A DNA stretch of 64,000 bases from Jeongeupia naejangsanensis (GTDB lineage Bacteria > Pseudomonadota > Gammaproteobacteria > Burkholderiales > Chitinibacteraceae), in assembly GCF_016865585.1 (NCBI RefSeq), contig NZ_JAESND010000007.1, forward strand, positions 148,079 through 212,078, given 5' to 3'. Each line of letters opens with the position of its first letter. Within the stretch, counting starts at the first letter, position 1. The notes under the pieces are model-generated. The model saw only the letters and a list, made by a program, of their open reading frames with translations. It was not told the origin of the DNA and ran no database searches. Positions 43,762-51,677 of this stretch are shown here, one piece after another. A program made the position numbers and the translations under genes.

Positions 43762-44850
43762 ATGGACGCCAGCCCGACCCTGCTTTCTTTCCCCGGTGGC
43801 GATACGCCGCTGTCGATCCGCGCCAAGGCCGCGGTATTTGCCGACCAGACCTCGCGTGCACTGTTGCAACAGCTCGAACGGATCGCGCCGTCGACAATGC
43901 CGGTGCTGGTGATCGGCGAAACCGGGACCGGCAAGGAGCTGATTGCCCGACACATCCACCAGCTCAGCGGCCGCAAGGGGCCGTTCGTTGCGGTCAATTG
44001 CGGCGCAATCAGCGAACAGCTGGCCGAGAGTGAACTGTTCGGCCACGAAGCCGGCGCTTTCACCGGTGCGGTGGCGCGGCGCGAAGGCTGGTTCGAAGCG
44101 GCCCACCACGGCACGCTGTTCCTCGACGAAATCGGCGATCTGCCGCTGCCGCTGCAGGTGAAGTTGCTGCGGGTGCTGCAGGAAGGCGAGGTCGTTCGTG
44201 TTGGCGCACGCAAACCGATCCCGGTCGATGTCCGCCTGCTGGCGGCGACCAACGTCGACCTCGGGGATGCGGTTGCGGCCGGCCATTTCCGTCTTGATCT
44301 GCTGTACCGGCTGAACATCGCCCAGCTGCAGCTGCCGCCGTTGCGCGAACGGCGCGGCGACATCCTGCCACTGGTCGACTACTTCATCGGCCGCTACAGC
44401 CAACGTCTGCAACTGGCGCAGCCGCAACTGTCGGACGATGCCGCGCAGGCGCTGCTCGGCTATGCCTGGCCCGGCAACATCCGCGAACTGGAGAATGTCG
44501 TGCATTTCGCGCTGCTCGTCGCCAGTGGCGGCGAGATCCGCGCCGAGCACCTGAAGCTGGCGGGAGCACCGACACGGACGGTAGCACCGTCGGGCGTCGA
44601 GGTGCATGCAACGCCGCTGGTGGCGATGGGCCAGCAGCTGCGGGCGCTGTTCGCGGCCGGGCAACCGGGCCTGTACAACGAACTCGAACGGCTGATCCTC
44701 AACGAGGCTTACCGCCACAGTGGTTACAATCAGGTCCGCGCGGCAGCGCTGCTGGGTATCTCGCGCAACGTGCTGCGCACGCTGCTCAAGCGCCACGGCA
44801 TGCTGCGCGACAGCGAGCCGGCGTGGCGTGGCGATGCGGTCGCCGCCTGA
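43762..44850 (+). CDS. sigma-54-dependent transcriptional activator (SfnR-like, no receiver domain)
   Basis: A 362-residue bacterial enhancer-binding protein consisting of an AAA+ domain and a Fis-type helix-turn-helix only. Walker A GETGTGKE is at residues 52-59, the sigma-54 contact loop GAFTGA at 98-103, and Walker B LFLDEIGD at 119-126. The C-terminal helix-turn-helix is NQVRAAALLGISRNVLRTLL. Absence of an N-terminal sensor is typical of SfnR-type activators, which control sulfone and sulfate-ester genes in Pseudomonas and are set by expression level. Sigma-54 promoters occur at 51364 and 51603 of this window; it is the only activator of this kind here. Confidence 0.9.
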   Translation: MDASPTLLSFPGGDTPLSIRAKAAVFADQTSRALLQQLERIAPSTMPVLVIGETGTGKELIARHIHQLSGRKGPFVAVNCGAISEQLAESELFGHEAGAFTGAVARREGWFEAAHHGTLFLDEIGDLPLPLQVKLLRVLQEGEVVRVGARKPIPVDVRLLAATNVDLGDAVAAGHFRLDLLYRLNIAQLQLPPLRERRGDILPLVDYFIGRYSQRLQLAQPQLSDDAAQALLGYAWPGNIRELENVVHFALLVASGGEIRAEHLKLAGAPTRTVAPSGVEVHATPLVAMGQQLRALFAAGQPGLYNELERLILNEAYRHSGYNQVRAAALLGISRNVLRTLLKRHGMLRDSEPAWRGDAVAA

Positions 44851-44965
44851 GGCGGTGCAGCCGGTAGATGGTTTTATTGTTTATTGTTGCATCGGGTAAC
44901 ATGTCAACCTTACCCGCAGCCGCATCGTTAGGCGGATATCCATCCGCCTGACGCCGTCCAGATCC

Positions 44966-46171
44966 ATGTCCGCCGATTCCCTGCGTCACCACCGTCCCTT
45001 CCTCGCCTTCTGGTCCGCCCAGGTCATGACCGCAGGCGGCTTCCAGGTTCTGACCGTCGCCATCGGCTGGCAGATGTACACGCTGACCGGCAGTGCGCTC
45101 GATCTGGGGCTGACCGGTCTGTTCGAATTCCTGCCGCGCGTGCTGTTCATGCTGCAGATCGGCCATGTTGCCGACAAGTACGAGCGCCGGCTGATCTGCG
45201 CGCTGACCAAGGCGCTGCAGGTGGCCGGGGCGCTGCTGCTGTTTGCCGGCAGCATCGGTGGCTGGCTCAACCGTGAAACGATCTTTGCTGTCGCCTTTCT
45301 GCTCGGCACTGCACGCGCCTTCGAAATGCCGGCCATGCAGGCATTGCTGCCCGGCATCGTACCGGCGCCGCTGTTGCCGACGGCAGTTGCCGCAGCCGCG
45401 TCGGCGCGTCAGGCTGCCATCATCATCGCGCCGGCGATCGGCGGCTTTCTGTACGCGGTCGGCCCGGACCTGACCTATGGCCTGTCGGCGCTGGCCTATG
45501 CCGTTGCCACCGGCCTGATGTTCGCGTTGCCGCAGCAGAAACCGCAGGGCGGGGTGCAGAAGGCGACGCTGGACAACCTGCTGGCCGGCATCCGCTTCAT
45601 CCGTTCGCGGCCGGACATCTTCGGTGCGATCTCGCTCGACCTGTTTGCGGTGCTGCTCGGCGGAGCGACGGCGCTGCTGCCGATTTTCGCCAAGGACATC
45701 CTGCATACCGGGCCGTGGGGGCTGGGGCTGCTGCGCTCGGCACCGGCGGTCGGGGCGATCGCGACCTCGATCTGGCTGGCGCATTTCCCGCTCAAACAGC
45801 GGGTCGGACGGACTATGTTCATTGCCGTCACCGTGTTCGGTGCCGCGACCATCGTTTTCGGCCTGTCGACGCAGTTCTGGCTGTCACTGGCGGCGCTGGT
45901 CGTGCTCGGCGTGGCCGACATGATCAGCATGGTGATTCGCGGCACCTTCGTGCAGCTGGAAACGCCGGACACGATGCGCGGCCGGGTCAGCGCGGTCAAC
46001 GGCCTGTTCATCGGTGCATCGAACCAGCTTGGCGAGTTCGAATCCGGCGTCACCGCCGCGCTGCTCGGACCGATGCTGGCGGTCGTGCTCGGTGGCGTCG
46101 GCACTCTGGCGGTGGTCGTGATCTGGATGCGGCTGTTCCCGACGCTGGCCCAGCGCGACACGCTGCACTAG
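44966..46171 (+). CDS. MFS transporter (EntS-like, MFS_3)
   Basis: A 401-residue major facilitator with about twelve helices. The start LRHHRPFLAFWSAQVMTAGGFQ and the TARAFEMPAMQALLPGIVP segment are typical of the MFS_3 group that includes enterobactin exporter EntS. It is preceded by 115 AT-rich bases with a plausible promoter. Substrate unknown; no siderophore genes are nearby. Confidence 0.87.
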   Translation: MSADSLRHHRPFLAFWSAQVMTAGGFQVLTVAIGWQMYTLTGSALDLGLTGLFEFLPRVLFMLQIGHVADKYERRLICALTKALQVAGALLLFAGSIGGWLNRETIFAVAFLLGTARAFEMPAMQALLPGIVPAPLLPTAVAAAASARQAAIIIAPAIGGFLYAVGPDLTYGLSALAYAVATGLMFALPQQKPQGGVQKATLDNLLAGIRFIRSRPDIFGAISLDLFAVLLGGATALLPIFAKDILHTGPWGLGLLRSAPAVGAIATSIWLAHFPLKQRVGRTMFIAVTVFGAATIVFGLSTQFWLSLAALVVLGVADMISMVIRGTFVQLETPDTMRGRVSAVNGLFIGASNQLGEFESGVTAALLGPMLAVVLGGVGTLAVVVIWMRLFPTLAQRDTLH

Positions 46172-46425
46172 CGAGACTCTCGGAGCGACCCTCTGCATTC
46201 GACGTGCTCGGGTTCCGGCTTAGGTGTTCCGCTTGCCCGGCACCCCGAGTGCGCAGCACCCGGCACGATTGCACCCGGATTTTGTCAGTTGTCCGGCATG
46301 GTCGTACTTTGCTGACAGTCTGATTTGATTATTGATTGAATGGAATATTGATCTGAATTGATATTCTTTGTTGTTCTATTTTGACACGGCTAATCTGGCT
46401 CTACAGCCCGTGCAAGGACAACAAA
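46172..46425. promoter_or_regulatory. AT-rich control region with TTGAT repeats
   Basis: Between the MFS gene and the DUF2325 gene lies a block with five (T)TGAT units at 46321, 46325, 46332, 46348 and 46358. GAATAT and ATATTC flank a 12-base spacer inside it. TTGACA at 46381-46386 may be a -35 element, with no good -10. It looks like a multi-site regulator-binding region for the DUF2325 gene. Confidence 0.4.
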
Positions 46426-46761
46426 ATGACCGCTCACACTACGCATGCTGCGGCGCGCGCCGATGCGCTGCAGGCCTACATCGTCGGCGCCGACTCACTC
46501 GGCAACATCCCCGACGTGCTCGCCGATTACGGCATCCGCATCGGCCACCACATCACCGGCCGCAACCCCTCGCACCAGCGCCGCCCGAGCGGCATCAAGG
46601 GCATGGACATCGTCATCCTGTTCACCGATTTTCTCGGCCACAATGTGATGCGCAATTACCGCTCGGCTGCGCAGGCCGAGAACGTGCGCTTTGTCGCCTG
46701 CCGCCGTTCGACGTGCGCACTGGCGGCGTCGCTGGACCGGATCGGCGCGCAGGCGCGCTGA
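46426..46761 (+). CDS. DUF2325 domain protein
   Basis: A 111-residue protein whose core YIVGADSLGNIPDVLADYGI and MDIVILFTDFLGHNVMRNYR match DUF2325, a Rossmann-like domain of unknown function. The C-terminus has CRRSTCALAASLDRI with two cysteines (C x4 C) that could bind a metal. No partner gene is clear; it faces the convergent VOC gene. Confidence 0.8.
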   Translation: MTAHTTHAAARADALQAYIVGADSLGNIPDVLADYGIRIGHHITGRNPSHQRRPSGIKGMDIVILFTDFLGHNVMRNYRSAAQAENVRFVACRRSTCALAASLDRIGAQAR

Positions 46762-46802
46762 AACGGTTGCCACCTCCGGTGGCGGGGCCGGCCCGGCCCT
46801 CG

Positions 46803-47195
46803 CTAGCCGGCCATCGGCGTGCACAGCTCGACGAGGATGCCGTCCGGGCAGCGCACATAGGACACCGTCTGCCCCCAGGGCTTGTCGGTCGGTGCTGCCA
46901 GCTCGGTCGCGCCGGCACCGATCGCTGCGGCGTGCGCGGCCGCGACGTCGTCGGTGACCAGCGCGATCTCGAAGCCCAGCGGTTTGGGCGAATCGTGCGC
47001 GGCGACATGGCCGCCGGGGAAATTGGCATCGCCGAGGGCATGGTCGGCAAACGCCAGCGCGGTTTCGCCGGTCTCCAGCTCGCCGTAGCTGCCCGATTCG
47101 TGCAGGAAGCGGCGGCGCAGGCCGAAGGCCGATTCGAAGAACGCCAGCGATGCCGCAACGTCCGGCACGTAGATGATGGTGTAGCCGAGTTTCAT
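46803..47195 (-). CDS. VOC family protein (glyoxalase-like)
   Basis: A 130-residue vicinal-oxygen-chelate protein. The start at 47195 gives the usual MKLGYTIIYVPDVAASLAFF; an ATG 20 codons upstream lies in a poor context. Metal-ligand positions include His near LHESGSYGEL and Glu in ILVELCTP. Function uncertain: lactoylglutathione lyase-like, dioxygenase-like or resistance protein. Confidence 0.83.
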   Translation of the reverse strand: MKLGYTIIYVPDVAASLAFFESAFGLRRRFLHESGSYGELETGETALAFADHALGDANFPGGHVAAHDSPKPLGFEIALVTDDVAAAHAAAIGAGATELAAPTDKPWGQTVSYVRCPDGILVELCTPMAG

Positions 47196-47404
47196 GTGCT
47201 GCCTCTGTGTCGATGATCGGAATGGGGGGATTGCGGCGAGCGATGGCCTTGGCATCGGCTTGCATCCAACGTATTAGAACCTGGAAACAACTTTTATAAA
47301 TTCCAAAATTCCATGAAAGAATCGGGCTGGCCGGCAATGACATTGTGATAAAAAGACACACCGGGAGCCACGACGGCGCCCGTTCCTACCGAAAGGATGC
47401 GTCC

Positions 47405-47809
47405 ATGGCCCAGCTAGTGTTCATCAATCTCGCGGTCGACAACCTCGAACGTTCCAAAACCTTCTTCGCCGCGCTCGGTTACACCTTCAACGAGCAGTTC
47501 ACCGACGAAAATGCAGCGTGCATGGTCATCAGCGACACGATCTACGTGATGCTGCTGGTCAAACCGTTCTTCCAGAACTTCACCGACAAGGCCTTGATCG
47601 ATGCGCACACGCATGTCGAAACGCTGACCTGCCTGTCGTGTGAAAACCGCGCCGAGGTCGACGCACTGGTGGCCAAGGCGGTTGCCGCTGGCGGCAAGAC
47701 GCCGCGCGAACCGAAGGACTACGGCTTCATGTACAGCCATGGCTTCGAAGACCTCGACGGTCACATCTGGGAACTGATGTATATGGATCCGGCGCACGTA
47801 CAGCAGTAA
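47405..47809 (+). CDS. VOC family protein (glyoxalase-like)
   Basis: A 134-residue VOC protein of the PhnB/extradiol-like group: MAQLVFINLAVDNLERSKTFF, then LSCENRAEVDALVAKAVAAGG and the C-terminal GHIWELMYMDP with a conserved Glu. It is divergent from the other VOC gene across 209 bases and has its own terminator. It belongs to a different VOC branch from its neighbour. Confidence 0.86.
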   Translation: MAQLVFINLAVDNLERSKTFFAALGYTFNEQFTDENAACMVISDTIYVMLLVKPFFQNFTDKALIDAHTHVETLTCLSCENRAEVDALVAKAVAAGGKTPREPKDYGFMYSHGFEDLDGHIWELMYMDPAHVQQ

Positions 47810-47826
47810 TCGCCGAGCCGGACAAC

Positions 47827-47857
47827 AAAGCCCCGACACGTCGGGGCTTTGCTTTTG
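47827..47857. terminator. terminator between VOC gene and monooxygenase gene
   Basis: AAAGCCCCGA-cacg-TCGGGGCTTT followed rightwards by GCTTTTG; the leftward side has AAC-spaced T residues, so it may serve both converging genes. It marks the left boundary of the organosulfur locus. Confidence 0.8.
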
Positions 47858-47875
47858 CGGGCCGGCGGGCAAGTC

Positions 47876-49219
47876 TCAGGCGGCGATGGCCTGCGGCCGG
47901 GCGTGACGGCTGATAGGGCGAGGCAGGCCCAGATGTTCGCGCAGGGTCTTGCCCGCGTACTCGGTCCGGAAAAGGCCGCGCCGCTGCAGTTCGGGGACGA
48001 CCAGATCGACGAACTCGTTCAGGCCGGTCGGCAGTACCGGCGGCATCACGTTGAAGCCGTCGGCGCCGCCTTCCCTGAACCACAGTTCGAGCTGGTCGGC
48101 GATGCTTTCCGGCGTGCCGACGACGGTCCAGTGGCCGCGTGCGCTGGCGACGCGCTGCGCGAGCTGGCGGATCGTCAGCCCGTCGCGGCGCGCCAGCGCG
48201 ACCACCAGCGCTTGCCGGCTCTTGTGGCCGTTGGTTTCCGGGATGTCCGGCAGCGGGCCGTCGAGCGGGTAGCCCGACAGGTTGAAGCCGAGCTGGCCCG
48301 ACAGCAGCGCGACGCCGATGCGCGGATCGATCAGCGCCTGCAACTCGGCGAACTTCTGCTGGGCTTCGTCCTCGGTGCGGCCGATGATCGGCGAAATGCC
48401 GGGCAGGATTTTCAGCGAATCCGTACTGCGGCCGTAGCGCGCCAGCCTTGCCTTGACGTCGGCGTAGAACGCCTGCGCGTCGTCGAGCGTCTGTTGTGCG
48501 GTGAAGATCACCTCGGCGGTTTGCGCCGCCAGTTCGCGTCCGGCCTCGGACGAGCCGGCCTGGACGACGACCGGATGCCCTTGCGGCGGGCGGGGGATGT
48601 TCAGCGGGCCGCGCACGCTGAAGTGCTCGCCCTTGTGGTGCGGCGCATGCAGCTGGGTGGCGTCGAAGAACTGGCCGCTCTGCTTGTCGCGGATGAAGGC
48701 ATCGTCGCCCCAGCTGTCCCATAGGGCGGTGACGACGTCGTAGAACTCGCGGGCGCGCTCGTAACGCACGCCGTGGTCGAGGTGGGCTTCGCGGTTGAAA
48801 TTGCGCGCTTCGGCATCGGTCGCCGACGTGACCAGATTCCAGCCGGCACGGCCGCCGGAGAGGTGGTCGATCGACGCGAACTTGCGTGCAAGGTGATAGG
48901 GCTCGTTGTACGTCGTCGACGCGGTTGCAATCAGGCCGATACGCTCGGTCACGGTCGACAGCGCCGACAGCAGGGTCAGCGGCTCGAACTGGCCGATCTG
49001 GCCCGAGCGGCCGATGACTTCGGCCGGGTAGTCCCAGACGGCGACGCCGTCGGCGAAGAACACGCCGTCGAACTTGCCGCGCTCGGCGGTCTGCGCCAGC
49101 TGCTTGAAGTGGGCAAGGTTGAGGCCGGCATCGGCCTGGGCATCCGGATGGCGCCACGCGGCAACGTGATGGCCGCTGGTCAGCAGGAAGGCATTGAGGT
49201 GAAGCTGGCGTTGGCTCAT
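47876..49219 (-). CDS. NtaA/SnaA/DszA-type FMN-dependent monooxygenase
   Basis: A 447-residue flavin monooxygenase of the luciferase-like superfamily, group NtaA/SnaA/DszA/SoxA. The start gives MSQRQLHLNAFLLTSGHH. Family motifs are AAWRHPDA, FDGVFFADG, TASTTYNEPYHLARKFASID, SGGRAGWNLVTS, and HPVVVQAGSSEAGRE in the flavin-binding barrel. Enzymes of this group use reduced flavin to cleave C-S or C-N bonds. It is the last gene of the leftward sigma-54 operon; a separate flavin reductase is needed and the nitroreductase at 60214 is a candidate. Confidence 0.92.
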   Translation of the reverse strand: MSQRQLHLNAFLLTSGHHVAAWRHPDAQADAGLNLAHFKQLAQTAERGKFDGVFFADGVAVWDYPAEVIGRSGQIGQFEPLTLLSALSTVTERIGLIATASTTYNEPYHLARKFASIDHLSGGRAGWNLVTSATDAEARNFNREAHLDHGVRYERAREFYDVVTALWDSWGDDAFIRDKQSGQFFDATQLHAPHHKGEHFSVRGPLNIPRPPQGHPVVVQAGSSEAGRELAAQTAEVIFTAQQTLDDAQAFYADVKARLARYGRSTDSLKILPGISPIIGRTEDEAQQKFAELQALIDPRIGVALLSGQLGFNLSGYPLDGPLPDIPETNGHKSRQALVVALARRDGLTIRQLAQRVASARGHWTVVGTPESIADQLELWFREGGADGFNVMPPVLPTGLNEFVDLVVPELQRRGLFRTEYAGKTLREHLGLPRPISRHARPQAIAA

Positions 49220-49301
49220 GGCAAGCTCGTCGGGGAAGGGCGCATTGCTGCGCCCGTAGAGGGAAAAGCCGGGCCGTCGGGCCCGGCGTGTTCGGTCTGC
49301 C

Positions 49302-50225
49302 TCACGCGGCCTTGTCGGCCGGAATCTGCTCGTTGTTGGCCGCCGGTGCGAACTTCGGCACCTTGCTGATCGTGCGGCTGGTCTGGCCGTCGACCGACAC
49401 CGCCGGTACGCCGGCAACGGTGACCCGGTGCAGCACGCGGTGCGCATCGCCGTAGTCGTTGATCGCATAGTGCTGGGTTGCACGGTTGTCCCAGATCGCC
49501 ACGTCACCGGCCTGCCAGCGCCAGCGCACGGTGTTTTCGAGCCGGGTCACGTGGCTCTGCAGTACCGCGTAAATGTGCTGCGAGTCGGCACTGGTCAGAT
49601 CCTTCAGCTTCTTGAAGAAGTGGCCGAGCAGCAGGTTGCGTTCGCCGGTTTCCGGGTGGACGTGGACGACCGGATGTTCGGTCTCGTACAGGGTCGACGT
49701 GAACACGTTCTTGTAGCGCTCGATCGCTTCCGGACTGACGTTCTGGCGATAGCTGGCGTAGTCGTACTCGTTGCTGTGCACGGCCCAGAGGGTGTCGGCC
49801 AGTTCGCGCAGCGACGCCGGCAGATCCAGATATGCGGTGTGGGTGTTGGCCCAGACCGTGTCGCCGCCGTGCTCGGGGATCTTGATCGCACGCAGGATCG
49901 ACGCCTTCGGATAGGCGTCGACGAAGGTCACGTCGGTGTGCCAGCTGTTGGCACGGCCACCGTGGGCCGAGTCGAGCTCGAGCACGTAGTCGGTACCGTC
50001 GACCGTCGGCACGGTCGGATGCGCGACCGGATCGCCGAGCAGGCTGGCGAAGGCCTGCTGGCCTGCATCGTCGAGCGTCTGACCGCGGAAGAACACGACC
50101 TTGTACTTGATCAGCGCGGCGTTGATCTCGGCGATGACGTCGGTGGACAGCGTGCCCGACAGCTGCACGCCACGGATTTCGGCACCGATGCGACCGGCGA
50201 CCGGATGGAGGGTGATCTGGCTCAT
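49302..50225 (-). CDS. TauD/TfdA family dioxygenase
   Basis: A 307-residue Fe(II)/2-oxoglutarate dioxygenase, close in style to alkylsulfatase AtsK and TauD. The HxD metal motif is His96/Asp98 in SWHTDVTF; the second His lies in WDNRATQHYAINDY and the 2-oxoglutarate Arg in HRVLHRVTV. Such enzymes hydroxylate sulfonates or sulfate esters to release sulfite or sulfate. It is the middle gene of the leftward operon. Confidence 0.93.
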   Translation of the reverse strand: MSQITLHPVAGRIGAEIRGVQLSGTLSTDVIAEINAALIKYKVVFFRGQTLDDAGQQAFASLLGDPVAHPTVPTVDGTDYVLELDSAHGGRANSWHTDVTFVDAYPKASILRAIKIPEHGGDTVWANTHTAYLDLPASLRELADTLWAVHSNEYDYASYRQNVSPEAIERYKNVFTSTLYETEHPVVHVHPETGERNLLLGHFFKKLKDLTSADSQHIYAVLQSHVTRLENTVRWRWQAGDVAIWDNRATQHYAINDYGDAHRVLHRVTVAGVPAVSVDGQTSRTISKVPKFAPAANNEQIPADKAA

Positions 50226-50308
50226 GACAAACTCCTAAGTAGTAGGGCGAACACTCGGACTGCGGGGGTAAAGCGCTGGTACTCGAACTGCGAAGGATTC
50301 CGTGCCGC

Positions 50309-50350
50309 ATCCGGGCGCAGCCGGCGAAGGCATGCGCCCGAAGGCCGGAT
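50309..50350 (-). promoter_or_regulatory. intercistronic hairpin between the two dioxygenase genes
   Basis: CGGGCGCA (50312-50319) pairs with TGCGCCCG (50333-50340), with outer ATCCGG/CCGGAT arms, directly after the first dioxygenase stop. There is no U-tract. Probably a stabilising or processing hairpin rather than a terminator, as the operon continues. Confidence 0.45.
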
Positions 50351-51315
50351 CAGAACGGGCGCGAGCCGGCGAGGCTGACGCGTTTCAGGACGCGGCGTTC
50401 GTTCTCCGGGAAGGCCGTGCGCGAATGCAGCGTGGCGCGGTTGTCCCAGAACACGATGTCGCCGAGCGTCCACTTGTGCTCGTAGCGGTATTGCGGCTGC
50501 TGGATGTGCGCGCGCAGCCGGGCGATCAGCGCCGCGCCCTCGGCCGGATCGATGCCGAGGACTTCATCCTCGGTATGTGTCGACAGCCACAGCACCTTCT
50601 TGCCGCTCTCCGGGTGGGTACGGACCAGCGGTGCCGGGAAGCCCGGGCCCAGCGGTTCGCGGTCCGGCGTGCGGTAGGCCGGCCACTCGGGCGACTGGCC
50701 GCGCTGGACGAGGCGGGCGTTGTCGACGATGCGCAGGAAGGGGTTGTAGGTGATGTGCTGCAGCCCGGCGATCTGCGCCTTGGTATCGGCGTCGAGGTCT
50801 TCGTACGCCTGATGGATGTTGTAGAAGCTGGTGTCGCCGCCGGTGCTCGGCAGCTCGACCGCATACAGCAGCGAGCCGGCCGACGGGATCGGTGTCCACT
50901 GGTGGTCGGCGTGCGGTGTCAGCTCGCCGTTGCCGGTGTAGCCGCCCGGTGCGTTCGATACCGGGACCACGTCCGGCGTCTTGCCGCCATCGCTCGACGC
51001 CAGCACCGGCACGTCCTCGGGCGGGTTGAACACCGAGCCGAAGTAGGTCGCGAAGGTCAGCAGCGCCGCTTCGGACAGCTGCTGGCCCTTGAAAATCAGG
51101 ATGAAGTGTTCGTGCTGCGCCTGCTTGAGCCGCAGGAGGGTCTCGGCGGCCTGCGGTCGGTTGGCGTCGAGGCCTTCGACAATGGCGCCGAGCGCGCCGT
51201 CGTTCTTGCGGATGGTGATCTGTTCGGGCGGCTGGATCGCATCGGGGCGGCCGGTGGCATTGAGTGCATAGAAAGCACGCGAGAGCTGGCTGGTCAGCGG
51301 CGGTACGGCGGTCAT
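50350..51315 (-). CDS. TauD/TfdA family dioxygenase
   Basis: A 321-residue Fe(II)/2-oxoglutarate dioxygenase, first gene of the leftward operon. The HxD motif is His135/Asp137 in LTPHADHQWTPIPSAG. The distal His lies in FWDNRATLHSRTAF, followed by the 2-oxoglutarate Arg in RRVLKRVSLAG. It is a different branch from its neighbour (a longer N-terminus and a PHADHQW metal site resembling TfdA-like enzymes). It starts 49 bases from the sigma-54 promoter. Confidence 0.92.
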   Translation of the reverse strand: MTAVPPLTSQLSRAFYALNATGRPDAIQPPEQITIRKNDGALGAIVEGLDANRPQAAETLLRLKQAQHEHFILIFKGQQLSEAALLTFATYFGSVFNPPEDVPVLASSDGGKTPDVVPVSNAPGGYTGNGELTPHADHQWTPIPSAGSLLYAVELPSTGGDTSFYNIHQAYEDLDADTKAQIAGLQHITYNPFLRIVDNARLVQRGQSPEWPAYRTPDREPLGPGFPAPLVRTHPESGKKVLWLSTHTEDEVLGIDPAEGAALIARLRAHIQQPQYRYEHKWTLGDIVFWDNRATLHSRTAFPENERRVLKRVSLAGSRPF

Positions 51316-51363
51316 GCTGTTCTCCTGTTCGGTCGTGGCCCTCACCGGGCTTGCCACTCCTTC

Positions 51364-51379
51364 AGCGAAAAGCGTGCCA
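51364..51379 (-). promoter_or_regulatory. sigma-54 promoter for the dioxygenase-monooxygenase operon
   Basis: The leftward strand reads TGGCACGCTTTTCGCT: TGGCACG is a perfect -24 element, and TCGCT matches the -12 consensus TTGCW at four of five bases. GG and GC are spaced by exactly 10 bases. Confidence 0.75.
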
Positions 51380-51476
51380 AACGCAACCAATCCAGCGTTG
51401 ACGCGGCTTGCGCCGTTTCCGGTGCCGCGCAGCCGGAAAAACGTTGTTGAAATCCGGACACCGTGGTCAGCAGCGC

Positions 51477-51530
51477 TGCTGGATTTGCAGCAATGGCGCG
51501 GCCTGCGGGGTGGTTGCTGATTTCGCAGCA
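51477..51530. promoter_or_regulatory. twin TGCTG-N6-CAGCA sites, probable enhancer
   Basis: Two copies of the same dyad: TGCTG-GATTTG-CAGCA at 51477-51492 and TGCTG-ATTTCG-CAGCA at 51515-51530, centres 38 bases apart. A further 14-bp palindrome CAGCAGC-GCTGCTG overlaps the first on its left side (51468-51481). They lie about 80-150 bases from both sigma-54 promoters, the usual enhancer distance, and are near the midpoint between them. Confidence 0.65.
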
Positions 51531-51602
51531 GGCTGTTGCGCGGTCATGTTGCAAACCGGGCAGTCCGGATCTTTTATTGCCGATTTTTCTAATGAATTTT
51601 GC

Positions 51603-51618
51603 TGGCATGCATTTCGCT
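51603..51618 (+). promoter_or_regulatory. sigma-54 promoter for the porin-ABC operon
   Basis: TGGCATGCATTTCGCT: GG (51604-51605) and GC (51616-51617) are exactly 10 bases apart; TGGCATG and TCGCT differ from consensus at one base each. It lies 60 bases before the porin start and mirrors the leftward promoter. Confidence 0.7.
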
Positions 51619-51677
51619 TATATGAATCCGACGACATTCCTGCATAGGAGTGCGCATACGGATCAAGGGAGATCACC

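Noticed and set aside
46321..46365. Possible Fur box upstream of the DUF2325 gene
   Set aside because: The TTGAT repeats do not fit three GATAAT hexamers well enough to name Fur.
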